Origin: Salinarchaeum sp. Harcht-Bsk1
Lineage (GTDB): Archaea; Halobacteriota; Halobacteria; Halobacteriales; Salinarchaeaceae
Direction of reading: 5' to 3'
Length of the DNA stretch: 64,000 bases
Assembly: GCF_000403645.1 (NCBI RefSeq)
Contig: NC_021313.1
Location: forward strand, 1,116,001 to 1,180,000
Within the stretch, counting starts at the first letter, position 1. Every line of letters begins with the position of its first letter. Positions 42,789 through 54,534 of this stretch are shown piece after piece. The position numbers and the translations under genes were made by a program. Below the pieces are notes generated by a model. That model was not told the origin of the DNA, searched no databases, and saw only the letters and a list, made by a program, of their open reading frames with translations.

Positions 42789-44606
42789 GTGAGCGCACGG
42801 AAGCTCCTCCGGATCGCGCGCTGGGAGGTGGCAACGAGCACCGGCACGATCGATCGCAAGACGGTCGCCGTCCTGCTCGTCGCGCTGCTCGCCGCCGCGG
42901 CGGGCGCACCGGCGATCACGAGCGGCGCCGGCCAGCTCGACGCCGGCCTCTACACCGTCGCCGTCGACGACGAGCACCCCTATTCGGACGCGATCGAGTC
43001 GCGAGACTCTCTGCGAATCGTCGACAGTGAGAACCGCGCGGACCTCGTCGTCACCGACGGTGACGTCCGCGTCGCCGACGGCACGAGCGGGGACGCCGCG
43101 CTGTCGGAACTCCGGGACGCGATCCGGTCGTACAACAACCGCAACCTCCGCGAGGAAGACGATCAGGCAGCGGCCTTCCCCGTGTTCGTCGACCTCGAGT
43201 TCGTCGAGGAGGCCGGGACGACGATCGGCGAGGACGGCACCAGCGACGGCGACACCACGGGCGATGGAACGAGCGACGGAACGGGCGATACCACCGGGGA
43301 CGGCTCCGGGACCGATGGTGGCGGCTCCGGTGAAACGGACGGATCCGCCGACGACAGCGACGGCACCACCGACGACGGCAGCATCGGAGGCAGCACCGGT
43401 AGCAGCGACGGGCGACTCCCCGTGCCCGACGTCGGCGTGGGCGGCAGCGGCGCCCAGAGCGGCACGCCCGGGGACATCTCGGCGCCGTTCCCCTTCGCCT
43501 CGCTCGTGCTCGCCTTCCTGTTCGTCCTCCCGATGAACTTCGTGATCCAGGCCTACGGCTCGACGATCATGGACGAACGGCGCAACCGTCGGGGCGAACT
43601 CCTGCTCGTCGCGCCGGTCACTCGCACCGACGTCGTCGGCGGGAAGACCCTGCCCTACGTCGGCGGGATCGCCGCGGTCACCGTGACCATCGCCGCGCTG
43701 GTCGGCGGCGGGCCGCTCTCCGTCCTGGCCGTCATGCCGATCGGCCTGCTCTTCCTCGGGCTCACGTTCGTCGCCGCGATGTTCGCTCGCTCCTACAAGG
43801 AGTTGACCTTCCTCACCGTCTCGATCAGCGTCTTCGTCACGAGCTTCGTGTTCGTGCCGGCGATCTTCACCGACGTGACGCCGATCGCGCTGATCTCGCC
43901 GCTGACCCTGGTAGTGATCGACCTGAAAGGGAGCGCAGTCGACGCCGGCGGCGTGCTCTTCGCGACCGGCCCGTCGCTGCTCGCGAGCGGCGTGCTGTTC
44001 GGCCTTGGCATCGGCATCTACCGCGAGGAGGACATGTTCACGCAGGTGCCCGTCCACGGGAAGGCCCTCGACGCGCTCGCGGCGTGGATTCACCGCCCGC
44101 GTCACGTCGCCGCGATGACCGCGCTGTTCATCCCGTTCGTGTTCGTCCTCGAACTCCTCGCCGTCGCCGTCCTGTTCGCGCTCCCGCTCGCCGTCTCGCT
44201 CCCCGCGATCCTCGTCCTCGTCGCCGTGGTCGAGGAGGTCGCCAAGAGTCTCCACGTGTTCGCCGCCTTCGAGCACGATCGCTTCGATCGTGCCCTCCCC
44301 ACCGCGCTCGGCCTCGGCCTGGCCAGCGGCGCGGGCTTCTTCCTCGCGGAGAAGGCCACGCACGCGATCCAGCTCGTCGGGCTCGACCAGCTCGAGGTCG
44401 GGCAGGCCGCGTTCGCGCCCTCGACGGGCGTCGGCCCCGCACTCGCAGTCGCGCTCTTCCTCGCGCCGCTTGTGCTCCACGGCGTCACGGCCGCGATCAG
44501 CGCGGTCGGCGCGAGCGAGAACGCGAAGACATACGGGAGCGCCCTCGCCGTCGCGATCCTGGTCCACGCCGGCTACAACCTGGGGGTGATCCTCCTTGTC
44601 GCGTGA
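42789..44606 (+). CDS. ABC-2 permease fused to a PrsW-like domain
   Basis: A 605-residue membrane protein in two parts. Residues 1-about 440 form an ABC-2/NatB-type permease: an amphipathic start (KLLRIARWEV), a first span, an extracytoplasmic region with a Gly/Asp/Thr/Ser-rich linker near 145-215, then five spans, with PMNFVIQAYGSTIMDERRNR marking the family loop. Residues 475-600 resemble PrsW intramembrane metalloproteases: VVEEVAKSLHVF near 480, GAGFFLAEKATH near 515 and the His-containing LHGVTAAISAVG and LVHAGYNLG near the end. The start is GTG 42789, the first good one. The fused protease-like role is inferred. Confidence 0.75.
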   Translation: MSARKLLRIARWEVATSTGTIDRKTVAVLLVALLAAAAGAPAITSGAGQLDAGLYTVAVDDEHPYSDAIESRDSLRIVDSENRADLVVTDGDVRVADGTSGDAALSELRDAIRSYNNRNLREEDDQAAAFPVFVDLEFVEEAGTTIGEDGTSDGDTTGDGTSDGTGDTTGDGSGTDGGGSGETDGSADDSDGTTDDGSIGGSTGSSDGRLPVPDVGVGGSGAQSGTPGDISAPFPFASLVLAFLFVLPMNFVIQAYGSTIMDERRNRRGELLLVAPVTRTDVVGGKTLPYVGGIAAVTVTIAALVGGGPLSVLAVMPIGLLFLGLTFVAAMFARSYKELTFLTVSISVFVTSFVFVPAIFTDVTPIALISPLTLVVIDLKGSAVDAGGVLFATGPSLLASGVLFGLGIGIYREEDMFTQVPVHGKALDALAAWIHRPRHVAAMTALFIPFVFVLELLAVAVLFALPLAVSLPAILVLVAVVEEVAKSLHVFAAFEHDRFDRALPTALGLGLASGAGFFLAEKATHAIQLVGLDQLEVGQAAFAPSTGVGPALAVALFLAPLVLHGVTAAISAVGASENAKTYGSALAVAILVHAGYNLGVILLVA

Positions 44607-45663
44607 TCCCCGGCTGACGATCGCTCGCAGGGAGCTCGCCGCCCTCAAGAGCGAGAAGACGATCGTCCTCGCGCTGCTCATCCAGCTGTTCGTCGCCGGC
44701 TTCTCCTCGTTTCTCGTCGTGGGCCTCGTCTCGATGTACGATCCCTCCTCCGTCGAGGGCGGCTCCGTGGGCGTCGCGATCGTCGGCGAGGGCGACGAGG
44801 ACGTCGCCGACTCGCTGGAGTCCGTCGACGGCGTCGAACCGACCAGCTTCGCCGACGTGACCGAAGCGCACACGCGGTTCCGGGACGGGCGGTTCGACGC
44901 GCTCCTGGTCGTCACCGAGAGCGAGGACGGCCGACTGCGGATACGCGCCTCCGTCCCCGATTCGGGCGTCCGGAGCACGCTGGTCGTCGTCCGCTTACGG
45001 GAGGGGCTCCAGCAGGTCGAGCGCGATCGTCGCGCGTCTTTCAGCGATCGACTCGACTTCGAGCCGATCGCGCTCCCGGAGTCCTCGGCCGGCAGTCCCT
45101 ACGTCGGCTTCACCTACACCGTCCTCGTGCCGCTGCTCTGCTTTCTCCCGGTGTTCATCAGCGGCTCGATCGCCGTGGACTCCATCAGCGAGGAGCTCGA
45201 ACGGGGGACCTTCGAGCTCCTGCGCGCGGCGCCGGTTTCGCTCGTCGACATCCTGGACGGCAAGCTCCTGGCCGCCGGTTCACTCGCACCGCTCCAGGCG
45301 GCACTCTGGCTCGCGCTCCTCCGGTTCAACGGCATCCCGATCGAGCACGCGCTCCCCGTCGTCGGTCTCGTCGCTGCCCTCACCGCCGCGATCGTGGGGC
45401 TGGGGATCGCGATCGCGCTGCTCGCGCCCGACCGCAGGCAGGCACAGCTCGTCTACTCCGTCGGCGTCCTCAGCGTGTTCGTCGTCGCCTCGCTGCTGCC
45501 CGAACACCCCGCGAACACCGTCGCGAAGCTCGCGATCGGTAACCCCACCGACGCGACCTGGACGCTGCTGGCGGGCTACCTCGTCGCTGGCGCGTCCGCG
45601 CTGGTCGTGGTCCGTGGGCTCGTCGGGCGACTCTCCGTCGAACACCTCGGCGGCGATCGCTGA
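44596..45663 (+). CDS. ABC-2 transporter permease (NatB-like)
   Basis: A 355-residue permease. N-terminal RELAALKSEKTIVLALLIQL is the first span, residues 55-150 form a large extracytoplasmic domain, and five spans follow (YTVLVPLLCFLPVFISGSIA, VVGLVAALTAAIVGLGIAIA and others). The loop SISEELERGTFELLRAAPVS is the NatB/CcmB coupling helix. It starts at TTG 44596, overlapping the previous stop by 11 bases, a rare start codon imposed by the overlap. With the other two genes it forms one exporter, substrate unknown. Confidence 0.83.
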   Translation: MSRDPRLTIARRELAALKSEKTIVLALLIQLFVAGFSSFLVVGLVSMYDPSSVEGGSVGVAIVGEGDEDVADSLESVDGVEPTSFADVTEAHTRFRDGRFDALLVVTESEDGRLRIRASVPDSGVRSTLVVVRLREGLQQVERDRRASFSDRLDFEPIALPESSAGSPYVGFTYTVLVPLLCFLPVFISGSIAVDSISEELERGTFELLRAAPVSLVDILDGKLLAAGSLAPLQAALWLALLRFNGIPIEHALPVVGLVAALTAAIVGLGIAIALLAPDRRQAQLVYSVGVLSVFVVASLLPEHPANTVAKLAIGNPTDATWTLLAGYLVAGASALVVVRGLVGRLSVEHLGGDR

Positions 45664-45821
45664 ACGCTCACTGCCCCGATCGAGCATGCGTGCGGCCCCG
45701 AGAGGTCCATCCAAACGACGCGCGGAGCAGCCGCTGCCCGTGCGCGATCACCGACGGACGCTACTTGCGCGCGGTACCGGACAACCACATCCCACGGCAA
45801 AGCCGGGACGACAGCTCTCGC

Positions 45822-46079
45822 CTACCCTTCGCCCTCGGACTGCCCCGGCTCACCAACTGCCTCGACGGGCAACACGCTGTAGAGTTCCATGGAGAGTTCG
45901 TCCGCGGACGCGAAGTCGTCGGTGCCGACGCGATCAAGGACGTCTGGGAGCGCCTCCTCGCCGTCGGCGTACTGGAAGACGACGTCGTCGAAGCGCTCCC
46001 GGACGGTCGCCGTGTCCGTGGGGTAGGACAGTTCCTCGAATAACTCGTCACTCTCGTTGAGGGGGACCTCGCGAACCAT
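45822..46079 (-). CDS. small acidic protein (DUF5789-like)
   Basis: An 85-residue acidic protein. The core reads DELFEELSYPTDTATVRERF, then VVFQYADGEEALPDVLDRVG and FASADELSMELYSVLP, a pattern like the haloarchaeal DUF5789/DUF2795 small proteins. No function is known for them. It lies beside the rRNA terminator; its TATA box (46104-46112) is directly preceded by a 22-base palindrome. It starts at ATG 46079; the frame upstream is arginine-rich noise. Confidence 0.72.
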   Translation of the reverse strand: MVREVPLNESDELFEELSYPTDTATVRERFDDVVFQYADGEEALPDVLDRVGTDDFASADELSMELYSVLPVEAVGEPGQSEGEG

Positions 46080-46103
46080 GGCGTCGCCACTAGGCGTGGG
46101 ACG

Positions 46104-46112
46104 GGCATAAGA
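46104..46112 (-). promoter_or_regulatory. TATA box of small acidic protein
   Basis: The minus strand reads CTTCTTATG, about 25 bases upstream of ATG 46079. Confidence 0.45.
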
Positions 46113-46114
46113 AG

Positions 46115-46136
46115 GTGGTACGTGTCGACGTACCAC
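46115..46136. promoter_or_regulatory. 22-bp palindrome upstream of a TATA box
   Basis: GTGGTACG-TGTCGA-CGTACCAC is an inverted repeat with perfect 8-bp arms and a partly symmetric centre. It begins 2 bases upstream of the TATA box of the acidic-protein gene, covering the BRE position, and lies 16 bases from the rRNA terminator. It would suit a dimeric regulator; an RNA hairpin is also possible. Confidence 0.55.
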
Positions 46137-46151
46137 ACCGAGACACATACG

Positions 46152-46186
46152 AAAACCCCCGCACAGCGCTGTTGCTGTGCGAGGGG
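46152..46186 (-). terminator. hairpin plus T-run terminator of the rRNA operon
   Basis: In the transcribed direction CCCCTCGCACAGC pairs with GCTGTGCGGGGG (12 bp with one mismatch), followed by TTTT. It starts 10 bases after the 5S rRNA. No tRNA-Cys lies after the 5S, unlike many haloarchaeal operons. Confidence 0.7.
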
Positions 46187-46195
46187 TGAATGAGT

Positions 46196-46318
46196 GGTAG
46201 GCGGCGAACCGGATTTCCCAGAGGCTCGCGCACTCCAGTACTCGCCGGAACGCAGGTGGGCTTATCTTCCGTGTTCGGGATGGGTACGGGAGTGACCCCA
46301 CCGCTATGGCCGCCTTAA
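46196..46318 (-). rRNA. rrf: 5S ribosomal RNA
   Basis: About 122 bases read from 46318 down. It begins TTAAGGCGGCCATAGCGGTG and ends GGTTCGCCGCCTACC. The terminal helix GGCGGC/GCCGCC closes, and the central CCCATCCCGAACAC is the invariant loop C/helix III of 5S RNA. It is the last RNA of the operon, after 23S. Confidence 0.93.
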
Positions 46319-46371
46319 CGCCGACTCGCGGAATCGAACCGCGACGCGGAACGGCTCCTGCGTCGGTCATC

Positions 46372-46417
46372 CGTGTAGTACGTGCGATCCAGTTTACGCC
46401 TGGGTCCGTTCAGCGAT
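46372..46417 (-). ncRNA. 3' half of the pre-23S processing stem (bulge-helix-bulge)
   Basis: In RNA sense it reads ATCGCTGA, ACGGACCCAG, GCGT, AAA, CTGGATCGCACGTAC. It pairs with 49385-49429. The 10-bp and 15-bp helices frame a 4-bp helix (ACGU:GCGU) between 3-nt bulges CCA and AAA, the canonical site for the archaeal splicing endonuclease. Confidence 0.8.
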
Positions 46418-46443
46418 GGAACGAACGTCAGCAATGCGGTATG

Positions 46444-49361
<2,918 letters not shown>

Positions 49362-49384
49362 GCAGTCTGCTGACGTCGGGTCCG

Positions 49385-49429
49385 ATCGCTGTACGGACCC
49401 AGTGGACGTCTGGATCGCACGTACACACG
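49385..49429 (-). ncRNA. 5' half of the pre-23S processing stem
   Basis: In RNA sense it reads GTACGTGCGATCCAG, ACGT, CCA, CTGGGTCCGT, ACAGCGAT. It pairs with 46372-46417. Cuts in the two bulges would release a circularisable pre-23S. Confidence 0.8.
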
Positions 49430-49573
49430 GTGTCATTTGCACGCCCTAGTGTGAGCGGTGCGTGCATCGACCCTTCCCACCCGCGCTTGCGCGGGGCGGT
49501 GCATCGGTCAGTCGTGACCCATCGTATCGCCGTCCCACACTTAAGGGGACGGTTTCCGATCGGCCACGAGGCA

Positions 49574-49645
49574 TGGACCCACTGGGATTCGAACCCAGGG
49601 CATCCTCCTTGCAAAGGAGGCACTCTACCACTGAGCTATGGGCCC
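49574..49645 (-). tRNA. tRNA-Ala (UGC)
   Basis: A 72-base cloverleaf read from 49645 down: acceptor GGGCCCA with TGGGTCC and discriminator A, D-arm AGCTCAGTGG, anticodon stem-loop CTCCTTTGCAAGGAG with anticodon TGC, T-arm CTGGGTTCGAATCCCAG. CCA is not encoded. It sits between 16S and 23S, the usual haloarchaeal place. Confidence 0.97.
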
Positions 49646-49661
49646 ACCCCTCTCGGGGAAC

Positions 49662-49693
49662 GTTAGCCTTGGTAGTTCGTTAGCGTCCGGCCT
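49662..49693 (-). ncRNA. 3' half of the pre-16S processing stem
   Basis: In RNA sense it reads AGGCCGGA, CGCT, AAC, GAACTACCAAGGCTAAC. It pairs with 51326-51357. The helices frame GGCG:CGCU (one G-U pair) between 3-nt bulges ACA and AAC, a bulge-helix-bulge site. Confidence 0.8.
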
Positions 49694-49753
49694 GAAAGAC
49701 GACGTCGGCGTTCTCGGATAGGTGGGCCTGGCTGATCGCCAGGTCCCGGTCTG

Positions 49754-51224
<1,471 letters not shown>

Positions 51225-51325
51225 GTCGCCTCCGTAATGGAGGCGGGTTAGGCGGGAACACGTGACGTCGCGATGACGTCGCGTGAACATTGCATATGGT
51301 CCAAGAACGACGACAATCGGCCAAC

Positions 51326-51357
51326 AGGCCGGATGTCGCCGAACTACCAAGGCTAAC
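51326..51357 (-). ncRNA. 5' half of the pre-16S processing stem
   Basis: In RNA sense it reads GTTAGCCTTGGTAGTTC, GGCG, ACA, TCCGGCCT. It pairs with 49662-49693 across the 16S gene. Confidence 0.8.
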
Positions 51358-51438
51358 ATCAGATCCCGTCTGTTACGGCGGACCGCAGGGGCGGGATCCT
51401 CATTTCCTTCGGACTTCAACGTAGGGCTTCGTCCGGGC

Positions 51439-51447
51439 ATAAACCCT
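51439..51447 (-). promoter_or_regulatory. rRNA promoter P4 (proximal)
   Basis: The minus strand reads GGGTTTATG. A conserved TTCGAA lies just upstream and GCCCGGAC just downstream. It is closest to 16S. Confidence 0.55.
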
Positions 51448-51534
51448 TCGAACCCTTCGCGAGTCCGTGCAACGGAGCGGGTTGAACGCCCCGCCGACGT
51501 CGCGTCGTTCGCATTCACACCCCAATGCCCGTTT

Positions 51535-51544
51535 ACATATAAGG
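51535..51544 (-). promoter_or_regulatory. rRNA promoter P3
   Basis: The minus strand reads CCTTATATGT, followed by AACGGGCATTG, the start-region motif shared by the tandem promoters. Confidence 0.55.
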
Positions 51545-51616
51545 CATTCGGATCGTGTCCGCGAGTGATCCGGCCGTCGTCGGCCGGTTTTCGCGTTCTG
51601 TTCCGAATGCCCGTAT

Positions 51617-51625
51617 GTACTTAAG
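51617..51625 (-). promoter_or_regulatory. rRNA promoter P2
   Basis: The minus strand reads CTTAAGTAC, followed by ATACGGGCATTCGGAAC. TTCACAGC precedes it. Confidence 0.6.
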
Positions 51626-51794
51626 GGCTGTGAACCGGAACGGCCAGCGGTCGCGAGGGACGCCGATCGTCCACCACAGCCGCCTGGTCGAGATCGACCT
51701 GGCCGCCGGTCCGGGGCGTGCTTCCTTCGAGCCGGAATACAGCCGAAGGCCGCGGCGCGGCGCACCGCGTTTCCATTCTTCCGGATGCCGGGTT

Positions 51795-51805
51795 TATACT
51801 TAAGG
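51795..51805 (-). promoter_or_regulatory. rRNA promoter P1 (distal)
   Basis: The minus strand reads CCTTAAGTATA, preceded by TTCGACGG and followed by AACCCGGCATCCGGAAG. It has the same layout as P2. Confidence 0.6.
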
Positions 51806-52511
51806 CCGTCGAACGAACCGACGTTCGATTCGCGGTACCATGCGCCGATCTCCCACGAACGACCAGCGCGGCTGGCGAGCGGGGAAGCGTAGCCACTCCA
51901 CGGGGTAACCATCGAGTAGCCACTACACAGGTACGACCTCGAGTGTTGCACGGACGGAGGCCGGCCGGTCATCCCGCGCGTCGTGCGGCGTCGGGCCGGG
52001 TGGGATCCGCGCACCTGTGCGTCGGCGTGTGTCGCGGAAAAGCCCGTCGTCGCTGGGCAGTGCGACGGGGAAAACGCGGTGACAATACCAGTCCACCGCG
52101 GGCATCGGAACTGTCTTCGATCACGAATCGCGGGAGTAACCGACGAGGCGCGTCGTCGGCCTGACCGACGTAGGCCGCTGTACAGTCGACGGCGGGAGCC
52201 CTGGGACGATGCGTGTATCGGAACGGACGATGCTGGCGGTGGACGGACGACGGAGCCAATGGGACAATGGAGCGCGCCCACGCGTGGGCACGTGCGTGCG
52301 CGAGCGGTGTCAGGCACGAGAGAGTGCGAAGGGAGTGAGAACGTCGGAGCGGGCAACCGTGGGAGTGCGAGGACGTATTCATGGCACTGCGCAGTATCGA
52401 GCGTGCCCCGAGAGAGGGCGACTCACGTCGAGTCGCGGTAGTCCCGACGATAGAGAAGCCAACGGCTCGGCGCAGTCGATCGCACAAAATATCGGTACTG
52501 TCGCCCCGAAT

Positions 52512-52817
52512 TCACTCGTCGAGGTGCTCGATGCCCTTCTTCGAGACGTTCGCCTCGGTGATGTCCCCCGGCATCCAGTCTGGGCTGTCGTCGGGGGCGT
52601 TCTCCTCCCAGGCCCACCCGTCGTAGATGTGGACCTTGTCGGTGCCTTTCTCGCGGAGTCGCAGCTCCGTCTCGTTGGCTGCAGATTCCGACGATGCTGG
52701 TTCGAGACGCCGCGCCGCCTTGAGAGCGGCCTGCCGCGGCGTGTTTCCGGAGAAGACGCTCGATTCGTCCCCGTCCTCGCGCAGTGCGAAGTTCCGTTTA
52801 CCGTCTTCACGTACCAT
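52512..52817 (-). CDS. non-histone chromosomal protein MC1
   Basis: A 101-residue MC1-family DNA-bending protein. It reads NFALREDGDESSVFSGNTPR, ALKAARRLEP, LRLREKGTDKVHIYDGWAW, and DWMPGDITEANVSKKGIEHL, matching methanogen MC1 along its whole length but with more acidic residues, as expected in a halophile. MC1 binds and sharply bends DNA as a monomer. It lies 700 bases upstream of the rRNA promoters on the same strand. The start ATG 52817 is fixed by a Shine-Dalgarno GGAGGT about 10 bases upstream, unusual among the leaderless genes here. TATA boxes lie near 52858-52865 and 52893-52901. Confidence 0.9.
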   Translation of the reverse strand: MVREDGKRNFALREDGDESSVFSGNTPRQAALKAARRLEPASSESAANETELRLREKGTDKVHIYDGWAWEENAPDDSPDWMPGDITEANVSKKGIEHLDE

Positions 52818-52857
52818 GGGTTCCAAACCTCCGTGTGAATGGAACACACTCCCCAAC

Positions 52858-52901
52858 ATAAAGATATCCCCGAGATCGCCAGACGGGAGCGCCCCATATA
52901 T
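52858..52901 (-). promoter_or_regulatory. two TATA boxes of the MC1 gene
   Basis: The minus strand reads TCTTTATG near 52858-52865 and CTATATATAT near 52893-52901. They give leaders of roughly 20 and 55 bases. The AT-rich spacer is rare for this window. Confidence 0.5.
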
Positions 52902-53090
52902 ATAGCTTTCCCACAGCTGCGACGGCTCGACGGGCAAATTCGGGGGACGACGGCGGATTACGGCGAAAATCGAGCGACCGGAGCGCCGGCGCGCGGACGC
53001 GAAGTCGCAAGCCGACGGCCAGACGGCGAGTCACCGGTCCAACAACACTTAAGTACGTGCTGGGGTGAAACTTCGGGACGAGAGACCGCG

Positions 53091-53288
53091 ATGGTCCGCA
53101 AAAAGAAGCTCAGCCCGAGTGGCGCGAAGGACGAGGACGGCGAGTACCACAACGTCCACATCAACCTCCACGAGGACGAACTCGCCGTCGCTGGGATGGA
53201 GATCGGCGACGAGGTCTTCGTCCGCGTGCGCGAGGACAAGATCATCATCCAGAAGGCCGATCAAGACGACGTCGAGCACGAGTTCTAG
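53091..53288 (+). CDS. AbrB-like small protein
   Basis: A 65-residue protein with basic N-terminus MVRKKKLSPSGAK, then HNVHINLHEDELAVAGMEIGDEVFVRV, followed by KIIIQKADQDDVE. The strand-turn pattern (GMEIGDEVFV then DKIIIQ) is that of the AbrB/SpoVT swapped-hairpin DNA-binding fold. It is likely a homodimeric regulator or scaffold; the target is unknown. It is convergent to nothing and stands beside MC1 (divergent, 270 bases away). A TATA-like CTTAAGTAC at 53048-53056 precedes ATG 53091 by about 38 bases, so there is a short leader. Confidence 0.75.
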   Translation: MVRKKKLSPSGAKDEDGEYHNVHINLHEDELAVAGMEIGDEVFVRVREDKIIIQKADQDDVEHEF

Positions 53289-53407
53289 TACGGACGGTCC
53301 CCGATTCGAACTGCTACCCGGGTGAGATGGGCGATTCCAAGCCCGAGGCGGACGATCGCCACCGATTTCCGGGCGTTTATTGACGTTGCGGCGTCGGTAT
53401 CTCCCCA

Positions 53408-54463
53408 ATGAACGCGTACTCGATCGCGAAGCCGTTGCTCTTTCGACTCCCACCGGAGGCGGCCCACCACGTCGTTCACCGGGGACTGCGGGTCGCCCAG
53501 GCCACGCCGCTGGAGCGACTACTCCGGTGGCGCTACTGCGTCGAGGACGAACGGCTCGAGGTCGACGAGTTCGGCCTCGAGTTCCCGGCCCCGGTAGGCG
53601 TCGCTGCTGGCTTCGACAAGAACGCACGCATCCCCCGCGCCCTCGCCGCACTCGGCTTCGGCCACGTCGAGGTCGGCGGCGTGACCGCAGAGGCCCAGGA
53701 AGGCAACCCGCGGCCCCGCCTGTTCCGGCTGCCGGAGGACCGCGCGCTCGTGAACCGGATGGGGTTCAACAACGACGGTGCGGACGCGATCGGGAAACGC
53801 CTCGATGAATCACGGCTCCCAGACGTCCCGGTCGGGATCAACATCGGAAAGTCGAAGTCCACGCCGCTGGCCGACGCCGCCGACGACTACGCGTACACCT
53901 ACGAGGCGGTCGCCGACGCGGGCGATTACTTCGCCGTGAACGTCTCGAGTCCGAACACGCCGGGACTCCGAGAGCTTCAGGACCGGGGGCCCCTGGTCGA
54001 CATCCTCTCTCGCCTGCAGGAGGAGGGTGCCTCGCCGCTGCTGGTGAAACTCTCGCCAGACCTCTCGGAGGCCGCGACCGAGGACGCTCTCGAAGTCGTC
54101 CGTGATCTGGATCTCGACGGTGTCATCGCGGTCAACACAACCACCGAGCGCGACGAGAGTCTCCGGAGCCAGAACGCCGCGGAATCGGGCGGGCTCTCGG
54201 GCGCACCGCTCGAACACCGCGCGACGGAACGCGTCCGCTTCGTCGCCGATCGCGTGGACGTCCCGGTGATCGGCGTCGGTGGAATCGCGTCCGCGGAGGG
54301 CGCATACCGGAAGCTCCGCGCCGGCGCGAGCGTCGTGCAACTCTACACGGGCCTCGTCTACGAAGGACCGACGATCGCTAGCGAGATTAATCGCGGGCTG
54401 CTGGAGTTGCTGGAACGAGATGGCTTCGCATCAGTCGAAGACGCGGTCGGTGTCGACCTGTAG
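53408..54463 (+). CDS. pyrD: dihydroorotate dehydrogenase (class 2)
   Basis: A 351-residue quinone-dependent enzyme. FMN and orotate motifs run PVGVAAGFDKNARIPRALAA near 60, GGVTAEAQEGNPRPRLFRLP near 87, NRMGFNNDGADAI near 117, NVSSPNTPGLRELQ near 178 (catalytic Ser), LVKLSPDLS near 210, VNTTTERDESL near 240, and GVGGIASAEGAYRKLRAGA near 288. The N-terminal helix for membrane/quinone contact is present. It oxidises dihydroorotate to orotate in pyrimidine synthesis. TATA-like CGTTTATTG lies near 53376-53384, about 30 bases before the ATG. Confidence 0.95.
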   Translation: MNAYSIAKPLLFRLPPEAAHHVVHRGLRVAQATPLERLLRWRYCVEDERLEVDEFGLEFPAPVGVAAGFDKNARIPRALAALGFGHVEVGGVTAEAQEGNPRPRLFRLPEDRALVNRMGFNNDGADAIGKRLDESRLPDVPVGINIGKSKSTPLADAADDYAYTYEAVADAGDYFAVNVSSPNTPGLRELQDRGPLVDILSRLQEEGASPLLVKLSPDLSEAATEDALEVVRDLDLDGVIAVNTTTERDESLRSQNAAESGGLSGAPLEHRATERVRFVADRVDVPVIGVGGIASAEGAYRKLRAGASVVQLYTGLVYEGPTIASEINRGLLELLERDGFASVEDAVGVDL

Positions 54464-54534
54464 CGATCCGCGCTGGAGCAGTCGGACGAGTCGCGTCCGG
54501 GCGCAGCACCCGAGGGGACGCAAACGCGAGACGC

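Larger units (their letters stand above)
51225..52511. other. rRNA leader and promoter region plus gene-free spacer
   Basis: Positions 51225-51420 are the 16S leader and contain the processing stem. Positions 51428-51810 contain four tandem promoters. From about 51830 to 52511 no credible gene or structured RNA is seen; the minus-strand T-run near 52485-52490 (ATATTTTG) probably terminates the MC1 transcript. Confidence 0.6.

Noticed and set aside
46319-46371. tRNA-like or protein feature between 5S and 23S
   Set aside because: The interval contains only spacer and part of the processing stem; no cloverleaf can be drawn.
51400-52487. ORFs of 100-318 codons in the rRNA promoter region
   Set aside because: They cover the tandem promoters, are low in hydrophobic residues and rich in Arg/Ser, and have no family resemblance.
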